DNA of 64,000 nucleotides from Stenogyne calaminthoides. Its lineage: Eukaryota > Streptophyta > Magnoliopsida > Lamiales > Lamiaceae. The notes under the pieces were generated by a model. It worked only from the letters and a program-made list of their open reading frames with translations, had not been told where the DNA came from and made no database searches. Positions 57,292 to 64,000 of the stretch are shown in pieces (position 1 is the first letter of the stretch; each line of letters begins with the position of its first letter). Where the stretch lies: the NCBI GenBank assembly GCA_037126765.1, contig JBBCBC010000022.1:19373758-19437757 (forward strand), read 5' to 3'. The position numbers were made by a program, and so were the translations under genes.

Positions 57292-58096
57292 GGCATACAC
57301 CAAGGTCACTCTTGAAAACTATCCGTTGGAGAGATAGCTTCGTGAGTTCCCTCTTATGGTGTGTGAGAAACGGCTATATTTAGAGTTTGAAACTCCCTAA
57401 CACGTTTTAGGCCATAGCCTTTCATGTAGCCGGTCTTCACTTTTTGTAGTCTGGAACTTTCGTACATCTGACATCTTTTTCAGCGGCTTGTCACTGTCAT
57501 TGTCAGTATGGTACAGTGTCATCTTCCTCTTTTTGACTTTTGTCTTCAGTTAAGGGTAGACACCTTTAACGGCTCTTTTGATCACAAACTCTGAGTTTGA
57601 TATAACCTTAACAATACTTCTGACTTAGTTCCTTTTGTCTGCATTCGAATGTCTTGGCAATATCTAACTTTTTAAGGCATCGCGTTTCTCTCAGTATTGC
57701 ATCCTCCAGATAGATATATTCAGTGCCTCGGAACATTCAGGTTCATACTGAGCATTCAGTATATTACTGAGTCTTCAGTAATTACTGTGCTCTTAGTTTT
57801 CTTGATCTTCAGATACTCAGTCTTCAGTCTTGTGTCTTCAGAGTCTTCAGATTTATACTGACTGTCTTTTACTAAGTCTTCATGCTGAGTCTTCAGTCTC
57901 TCAGTTTCATACTGAGTCTTCAGAGACTATTCTGAAACTATATCTGCTGACTTATACATTTTGCAGATAACATCCTGAATACTCTAAAACTGAATCCTGA
58001 CTCAACTATCAAGATCATTACTGAACATGTCATACTCAGGGGTTTTGGGATCTTAATCAAAATCATATAATCTTTTATTAAATTCATCTCCCAACA

Positions 58097-59198
58097 GTTC
58101 AGTTCCAAGAAGTGTTCTGAAATTTCACTACTTTCAGAAAGGTCGATCAGACAACAAGCATAAAACCTATCAAGACCAGATTGAATGGTACTTGCTAGCC
58201 TATGAGAGATCGACACGACTGTACGGAACTGATAGGACTCATGGTTGCAGGCTCAATGTTCAACGACTAGAAAGGACAAAGTTGCATGCTTTCGGCCATA
58301 ATGCCTCTGAGAAGAATCATATCAACCCTGCAAACCTACCTGAAAATAGACCAAAGTTCGAATTGCTCTCCAACGGCTAATTTGAAACCGGGCCTATAAA
58401 TATGGGATCAAACCTTCAGAGTAAGACTACGGAAATTATTCACAAGCAGAAGCTCTTAAGATTTCCGCAAGAAGAACACAAGCTCAAGATTATCTCTTTA
58501 GTGTTCATCCTTTAGTTCTTAGCAGAATACTTATCCTCTAGCTTTAGGGTAATCAGAAGATAGGATAGTATTCCAGTTGGAACAAAACAAATCTTATACC
58601 AAAACTGTGTTAGGTTAAGTTTGTTATAGCATGATTTCTATCTAGGGTTTCTAGATTAGATTTCTGGGATTGGTTGAGTGTGAACTCGTTAAATATCAGT
58701 TGGTTGTACTGTGTTGGAATAACACATTAAACTTAGTCTAGTTGGTAAAGTTGGTGCCCCTGCTGATAGGGAAGAGTGGACGTAGGACAAGTTGTCCAAA
58801 CCACTATAAATCTGTGTGCCTTTAATCTTGCTTTACACACCTACACACACAACCTGTTATCTGCATGCATATTCTATGCCAGATCAGCTTAGCATCAAGC
58901 TTCTGATCTGATCAGCTTGACACTTTAGTCTTCTGATCTGAACTGTTGGCAAGAATTGTTGTTTTATTAAAACTGGTTTTTCACACGGGTTAACATCTTC
59001 CGCACCACCAGTTAAATTGATAGATGCCGAACTGATTTGCTCGACAAACCAGTAAGTCGGATATCAGTCCAAACTGATTCACTTCGTACTCTGATCAGGC
59101 ATACTTACAAAGCACACCTGATTCACGAAAAGTTTTTGAAGTCTATTCACCCCTCCCCTCTAGACTTCAACCCTCACAAAGCCCATTCGGGACCTACA
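58097..59198 (+). repeat. Y LTR copy 1, right piece
   Basis: It resumes after element X with the second GTTCA and continues to CGGGACCTACA. It differs from the second Y LTR (60105-61204) at about seven positions. With 43313-43676 it makes a 1461-bp LTR. TATAAATA is at 58395-58402. Confidence 0.93.
58395..58402 (+). promoter_or_regulatory. TATA box in Y LTR copy 1
   Basis: TATAAATATGGGATC after AATTGCTCTCCAACGGCT, as in T and in the second Y LTR. Confidence 0.65.
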
Positions 59199-59200
59199 AG

Positions 59201-59212
59201 TGGTATCAGAGC
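59201..59212 (+). other. Primer-binding site after Y LTR copy 1
   Basis: Canonical TGGTATCAGAGC. Only 60 bp of internal sequence follow before the duplication junction at 59272/59273, so this copy cannot replicate on its own. Confidence 0.9.
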
Positions 59213-59272
59213 AGTGGTTCTTCCGACCACTAGCTTTGAATATCATTGGTTCTTGAGGAAGAACCTTTGTGG

Positions 59273-59740
59273 TCACTCACTACTTCTACTACCTTAAGCT
59301 TTCAGACTGAACTCAGCAGCTTACTAACTTTCAACTACGAGTTTTCAGGCTGAACTACTGCAGCTTACTAACTCAACACACACAAGCTTTCAGACTGAAC
59401 ACAAGCAGCTTACTAAGTTCTTCTCTAGAGATTTCAAGTTGAGCACAAGCAGCTTACTCACTCTTTACAACTCTCACTACTCCAACAACTACACACACAA
59501 ACTACCTAATCAAAGGGTTTTGGTTTTGGTTGGTTTCCAACTAAGGTGAGATATCCTTTTACAATCAAACATAAGTAAAAGGCTAGGATATCTCTAACTA
59601 AGCTTTGAATATTCTTGAATTTAGGCTTGGTAAATGAGCTCTCTTATAAGATGAAACACTTGGGAAATTCTAAGGGTTTCGAGTGCTTCACAATGTATGC
59701 TTTGAATACGAATGAGCTCTGGAGTTGCTTTGATTTCCCG
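59273..59740 (-). repeat. Duplicated fragment of the Z LTR
   Basis: It is a copy of 42845-43312 with only about three substitutions, and ends at GATTTCCCG exactly before the Y LTR, as the original does. It shows that the duplication included both Z and Y sequence. Confidence 0.93.
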
Positions 59741-61204
59741 TGTTGGGAAATTTATTAAGTTTTGATAAAAGTTCCAAAACAGATGTAATAGGACCAGTCA
59801 GAAACTGTTAGTTGACTGACGTTTTATATTGAGTACTAGGCTGACCAGTTGATAACTGATGTATAGAACAACTGATGTATAAGTTAGATTAGATCACACG
59901 TTGAGGGGGAACTCAATGTGTATAGTTCTTAGTCTCGAAGATCAGTTATAAAGATCACTTATGAAGATCAGAAGAGAAGAACTGAAGATTTGAAGCTATC
60001 AAGACTAAAGATAGATAAAGTACATCAGATGAAGTCAGTAAGTTGAGCTAAGATAACTTACAACCGAAGACTTCAAATAGGGCAGATCAGTTCACCTGAT
60101 CAGTTCAGTTCCAAGAAGTGTTCTGAAATTTCACTACTTTCAGAAAGGTCGATCAGACAACAAGCATAAAACCTATCAAGACCAGATTGAATGGTACTTG
60201 CTAGCCTATGAGAGATCGACACGACTGTACGGAACTGATAGGACTCATGGTTGGAGGCTCAATGTTCAACGACTAGAAAGGACAAAGTTGCATGCTTTCG
60301 GCCATAATGCCTCTGAGAAGAATCATATCAACCCTGCAAACCTACCTGAAAATAGACCAAAGTTCGAATTGCTCTCCAACGGCTAATTTGAAACCGGGCC
60401 TATAAATATGGGATCAAACCTTCAGTATAAGACTACGGAAATTATTCACAAGCAGAAGCTCTTAAGATTTCCGCAAGAAGAACACAAGCTCAAGATTATC
60501 TCTTTAGTGTTCATCCTTTAGTTCTTAGCAGAATACTTATCCTCTAGCTTTAGGCTAATCAGAAGATAGGATAGTATTCCAGTTGGAACAAAACAAATCT
60601 TATACCAAAACTGTGTTAGGTTAAGTTTGTTATAGCATGATTTCTATCTAGGGTTTCTAGATTAGATTTCTGGGATTGGTTGAGTGTGAACTCGTTAAAT
60701 ATCTGTTGGTTGTACTGTGTTGGACTAACACATTAAACTTAGTCTAGTTGGTAAAGTTGGTGCCCCTGCTGATAGGGAAGAGTGGACGTAGGACAAGTTG
60801 TCCAAACCACTATAAATCTGTGTGCCTTTAATCTTGCTTTACACACCTACACATACAACCTGTTATCTGCATGCATATTCTATGCCAGATCAGCTTAGCA
60901 TCAAGCTTCTGATCTGATCAGCTTGACACTTTAGTCTTCTGATCTGAACTGTTGGCAAGAATTGTTGTTTTATTAAAACTGGTTTTTCACACGGGTTAAC
61001 ATCTTCCGCACCACCAGTTAAATTGATAGATGCCGAACTGATTTGCTCGACAAACCAGTAAGTCGGATATCAGTCCAAACTGATTCACTTCGTACTCTGA
61101 TCAGGCATACTTGCAAAGCACACCTGATTCACGAAAAGTTTTTGAAGTCTATTCACCCCTCCCCTCTAGACTTCAACCCTCACAAAGCCCATTCGGGACC
61201 TACA
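59741..61204 (+). repeat. Y 5' LTR, intact copy 2
   Basis: 1464 bp from TGTTGGGAAATTTATTAAG to CGGGACCTACA. It holds the intact empty site for X (CAGTTCAGTTCC near 60104). The TATA box is at 60401-60408. Chance frames inside: 60198-60386 and 61043-61291. This is the LTR that fronts the Y coding region; the matching 3' LTR lies outside the window. Confidence 0.95.
60401..60408 (+). promoter_or_regulatory. TATA box in Y LTR copy 2
   Basis: TATAAATA, preceded by the conserved AATTGCTCTCCAACGGCT block (60368-60385). It would drive the Y genomic transcript. Confidence 0.68.
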
Positions 61205-61206
61205 AG

Positions 61207-61218
61207 TGGTATCAGAGC
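61207..61218 (+). other. Primer-binding site of Y
   Basis: Canonical TGGTATCAGAGC, complementary to the 3' end of plant initiator tRNA-Met. Confidence 0.92.
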
Positions 61219-61344
61219 AGTGGTTCTTCCGACCACTAGCTTTGAATATCATTGGTTCTTGAGGAAGAACCTTTGTGGTCACTTGAACTGATCTTCGAAA
61301 ACCGTTTTAAAACTCATCTTCTTAAAAACAAAATCACCACAAGC

Positions 61345-62850
61345 ATGGATAACACTTCAGGTATGCATCATAATCTACCCATGTTTTCTGTTGATGAGTA
61401 TGCAGATTGGTCCATCGACATGAGAGATCATCTGGGAGTGATTAGCAATAGAATGGATGAGATTCTTGAGATAGGACCGATTATCATCTATCACTTTAAC
61501 CCAGCTGAAGCAGGACGAGATCCTACACAACCAGTTGGAGCAAGAATCAGAAAGAGCCCCTCACTGATGAATGCAAATGAGAGGAAATTATCTAATCTGG
61601 ATACTGTTGCCAGACACCTCATCATGAAAACTATGGATGCTACTACAAGAGAGAAAGTGAAGTACCTGAAGACAACTAAGGAAGTCTGGGATACACTTGC
61701 TGAAATCTGTAGAGGAAATGAACAGATCAAAGACATCAGACTGCAAGCTGAGCTAGTTGTATTTGAGAAACTTAAGATGCTACCGAACGAAACAGTTGAT
61801 CAATTTGATGGAAGGATCACACGAGGAGTCAACCGACTTCGTGATCTTGGACTAGTAATGTCAAACAAGGATATCAACTACAATATTCTCAGATCGCTGA
61901 CTAAGAAATGGGATACCAAGGTGACCGTGATTAAGGACTGTCAAGATATTGCTACAATGAAATCAAATGATCTAATCTTTAGCTTGAAAGCCCATGAGTT
62001 CGATCTGATCGAGAGAGGACAAGGATCTGATGATGTCCCAGCTGAAGCTACTTCCAATTCCAAATCTGTTGCATTTCAGGCAGCAAGTAGCAATTCACAA
62101 ATTGTGGAACCAGTTGGAAACATCATCAGTCAAGCTGAACAAATTGCTCTATTGACAAGAAAGCTGGAAAGAACAAATGTTCAGATTGGCAAATATAGGA
62201 AGTTTTATGATGACTATCGAAGGAATAGAGGAAGAGATCGTCGTTCATCTGACAGATCGCAAGAGAGATATCGTTCATCAGACAACCGAGATAACAGAAG
62301 AGAAGAAAGGAAGGACCATCATTCTGACGAAAGGAAAGATGATCGAAGAGATGACCGAAAAGAAAGCAGACGTGATGATCGATCAGATAGGAAAAGTTCT
62401 GACTACCGGCAGAATGGGAAGTCTCTTGATAGATACTACAGAAGACATGATTCTCCAGGCAGAGGAAGTTACGGAGATTCTAGAGTATGCTACAACTGTC
62501 AGAAACCATGTCATTATAGTGCTGACTGTCCAGACCTGACTCCCAAAGAAAGAGAAGATAAACGGAACAGAAGAGAACAAAGGTACCGAGACAGAAAAGC
62601 TATGGTTGCAGACACATCAGGAATTGACGATTCTTATCTGCCATCAGATGATTCTGGATATTCATCTGTTGAAGATTTCTGTCTGATTACCACAACTGGC
62701 GATGTCGATGATTTGAACTTCTTATCTGATGACGACATCTATTTCGTGGTCAGAGAATCAGATCAAACCGAAGTATTCTCTAAACCTTCTGTGTCTCATT
62801 CTTCCACACCACATGTGCTGAGCACATATGCAGGAGAGGTTAACTTGTAG
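61345..62850 (+). CDS. Gag of copia element Y
   Basis: The ATG at 61345 (M-D-N-T-S) is preferred over the non-ATG extension at 61252, because W and Z start at the equivalent place. The product has 501 residues. About 10-235 is the UBN2/copia gag (capsid-like) domain, with M-F-S-V-D-E-Y-A-D-W, V-W-D-T-L near 114, R-L-Q-A-E-L and N-I-L-R-S-L near 183. About 290-376 is an R/D/S-rich, RNA-binding-like stretch (R-R-D-D-R-S-D-R-K-S-S). About 382-395 is a CCHC knuckle, C-Y-N-C-Q-K-P-C-H-Y-S-A-D-C; the residue before His is Cys, where Gly is usual. An acidic tail follows. The frame ends at TAG 62848-62850, but the same frame stays open beyond. Confidence 0.93.
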   Translation: MDNTSGMHHNLPMFSVDEYADWSIDMRDHLGVISNRMDEILEIGPIIIYHFNPAEAGRDPTQPVGARIRKSPSLMNANERKLSNLDTVARHLIMKTMDATTREKVKYLKTTKEVWDTLAEICRGNEQIKDIRLQAELVVFEKLKMLPNETVDQFDGRITRGVNRLRDLGLVMSNKDINYNILRSLTKKWDTKVTVIKDCQDIATMKSNDLIFSLKAHEFDLIERGQGSDDVPAEATSNSKSVAFQAASSNSQIVEPVGNIISQAEQIALLTRKLERTNVQIGKYRKFYDDYRRNRGRDRRSSDRSQERYRSSDNRDNRREERKDHHSDERKDDRRDDRKESRRDDRSDRKSSDYRQNGKSLDRYYRRHDSPGRGSYGDSRVCYNCQKPCHYSADCPDLTPKEREDKRNRREQRYRDRKAMVADTSGIDDSYLPSDDSGYSSVEDFCLITTTGDVDDLNFLSDDDIYFVVRESDQTEVFSKPSVSHSSTPHVLSTYAGEVNL

Positions 62851-63951
62851 GTTTACAATGACCAATTGCTTGATGATCTTTCCAATGCAATAGATACTTA
62901 TACACGAGTGGAAGTTGAGAACGATAACCTAAGAGCTAAGAACATCAGACTTGTTAAGGAAATTGAGGCAAGTAGAGCAGCTGAACTAAAATCAGCTGAT
63001 ACTGTTCAGAAGATGACCACAGAACTGGAATTTCTGAAGGTCAGCTATTCTGATCAGGGAAAGCTGGTTAAGGAACAATTGACTCTCAACCTACAACAAG
63101 CCAGTGAACTCAAATCTCTTCAGGGTAAGTTTGATGAACTCTTCCGGATGCATGAGAATCTGAAAGTTCTTGAGGACGGTCTACGTAAGAAAATAGAGGT
63201 TTTCACGAAATCTTCTAAAACTGTTCAAGACTTAAACAACTATTTTCGTACGCCGACTGACAATAAGGGAATTGGGTATGAAATTCCTTCTGGATCCTCA
63301 AAAGTCCCGTCTGGTTCACATCAGAAAAGTGTAACCAAACGAGTTTCTGACCAAGATACACGAAATACCAAATCTGTATCTGGTAAGGGAAAAGGACCAG
63401 CTGATCAGGCAAGGCAAGTGTCAGATCAGAAAGGGAACAAAAATGAACCCCAACTGATCAGACATCAGCCTAGGTATCATCAGATGAACCCAGTTCTTCT
63501 GAGGAGACCACAACCCAATCAACAGAGTAGGTATCAGGCAGGACCATCTCGAAAGGGACAGTCCCAGCTGATGCAGACTCAGTCCAAGCTGCCTAACAAG
63601 CAAGCTAAGGGTAAACTGCTAAGACCAACTATGCCAGAAAGATATGAATCTTTTAATGGTAGCAGTCGTACCTACCCCTACAATCAGAAACCTAGGGCTG
63701 CTGCACCTGAACCACACTGGATTAAAAGAAGACAAGTTTCAATGAAAAATTCCAAGTCTTCTGATTTGTCCAATGCTCACACTCATAATCATACAAACCA
63801 GATTGCATATGAAGAGACGTATGACTATGTAGATGTCTATGGGAGACAAATCAAGCCTTCTGTTTTCAACAGAGGTGCCAGATATGTTTGGATCCCGAAA
63901 GGTATCTCTAACCCCCCAGGACCAGATTCTACTGGGGTACCTAAAGTTTGA
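62851..63951 (+). CDS. Gag-pol linker of Y, in frame after TAG
   Basis: Exactly in phase with gag, with only the TAG between them. Residues 1-130 form a coiled coil (V-E-V-E-N-D-N-L-R-A-K-N-I-R-L, L-K-S-L-Q-G-K-F-D-E-L). The rest is Q/K/P/S-rich and basic, ending W-I-P-K-G-I-S-N-P-P-G-P at TGA 63949-63951. There is no ATG at its start, so it depends on read-through or on the stop being a mutation. W has CAG at the aligned position of the TAG. Protease should follow soon after the window end, as in W (6202), but the last 49 bases are in a different phase. Confidence 0.8.
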   Translation, partial: VYNDQLLDDLSNAIDTYTRVEVENDNLRAKNIRLVKEIEASRAAELKSADTVQKMTTELEFLKVSYSDQGKLVKEQLTLNLQQASELKSLQGKFDELFRMHENLKVLEDGLRKKIEVFTKSSKTVQDLNNYFRTPTDNKGIGYEIPSGSSKVPSGSHQKSVTKRVSDQDTRNTKSVSGKGKGPADQARQVSDQKGNKNEPQLIRHQPRYHQMNPVLLRRPQPNQQSRYQAGPSRKGQSQLMQTQSKLPNKQAKGKLLRPTMPERYESFNGSSRTYPYNQKPRAAAPEPHWIKRRQVSMKNSKSSDLSNAHTHNHTNQIAYEETYDYVDVYGRQIKPSVFNRGARYVWIPKGISNPPGPDSTGVPKV

Positions 63952-64000
63952 ATTGTTTGCAGAATCGCTTGGGACTGGTAAATAAGGGTGGAGAACAGGC

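Larger units (their letters stand above)
43677..58096 (-). mobile_element. Full-length copia retrotransposon X, TSD GTTCA
   Basis: A 14,420-bp element on the minus strand. LTRs (43677-45589 and 56190-58096) begin TGTTGGGAGATG and end CCAACA in sense orientation. GTTCA flanks it at 43672-43676 and 58097-58101; the empty site is intact in the duplicate Y LTR near 60105. Sense order: primer-binding site, gag, protease/integrase, RT, RNase H, extra gene, polypurine tract. The near-identical LTRs and perfect TSD make it the youngest layer of the nest. Reading frames alternate between clean and garbled blocks. Confidence 0.95.
56190..58096 (-). repeat. 5' LTR of element X
   Basis: 1907 bp. The sense strand starts TGTTGGGAGATG at 58096. 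It holds a GAAGACT-rich repeat (57760-57920), the TATAAATA box (57284-57291), the AACTAGGATGAAATATCC block, repeated TTTTCTGACTACTCC-GTAGTTTACT units of about 55 bp (56770-56975) and the TATAGTGGTTCAGAGACTCA block (56700). Confidence 0.95.
61205..64000 (+). mobile_element. Copia retrotransposon Y, internal region (runs off the end)
   Basis: It begins after the intact LTR with a 2-bp spacer and primer-binding site, followed by gag and the gag-pol linker. The window ends before the protease. It is inserted in the Z LTR and is the cleanest sequence in the window. Confidence 0.93.

Noticed and set aside
58192..60386. Repeated 62-codon ORF at 58192 and 60198
   Set aside because: It is the same stretch of the Y LTR in two copies and precedes the TATA box; not a gene.
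1..64000. tRNA, rRNA or other structured RNA genes
   Set aside because: No cloverleaf, A/B box pair with CCA context or rRNA motif was recognised; only tRNA-complementary primer-binding sites were found.

Overview
The window is plant nuclear DNA, almost entirely stacked LTR retrotransposons of the Ty1/copia superfamily plus small DNA transposons. Evidence: copia pol order (protease, integrase, reverse transcriptase, RNase H), primer-binding sites matching the 3' end of plant initiator tRNA-Met (TGGTATCAGAGC), 5-bp target-site duplications, hAT-type MITEs and one CACTA terminus. A eudicot is likely. Lamiales is a guess from memory of similar large copia elements with an extra 3' gene; nothing was searched. 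No intact host gene is visible.

Layout. 290-20620: an old tandem duplication of about 2 kb (units A and B). Unit A holds a full-length + strand copia element, here called W (1620-14711). Unit B holds two LTRs back to back without an internal region (16003-19393). 20779-21278 is an N gap. 21279-31426: element T (+), its 5' half lost in the gap. 31427-38147: lower-repeat DNA with a CACTA terminus, a broken PEARLI-4-like gene, two hAT MITEs, another inverted-repeat element, and three tandem snRNA-promoter-like modules. 38148-41927: two LTRs of one family (U) in inverted orientation around a 1.3-kb spacer. 41928-64000: a nest. Element Z (-) was hit in its LTR by element Y (+). A 2-kb stretch of the Z/Y junction was then tandemly duplicated with 3-bp microhomology. 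Element X (-, 14.4 kb, TSD GTTCA) then landed in the first copy of the Y LTR.

How the genes work together. W, T, X and Y encode copia gag (X, Y and Z in recognisable form; W decayed) and pol. T and X, and in decayed form W, also carry a second transcription-unit-like gene between RNase H and the 3' LTR. It has its own TATA-like leader, a folded N-terminal part, a variable middle (14-residue tandem repeats in X), coiled coils and a basic C-terminus. Its function is unknown, and it is the best candidate here for an undescribed system.

Caution on quality. Paired repeat copies show that CAG/CTG trinucleotides are systematically replaced in patches (typically by TCG-type strings), alternating with clean blocks. 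This looks like base-calling error at methylated CHG sites, so many frameshifts and stops may not be real.
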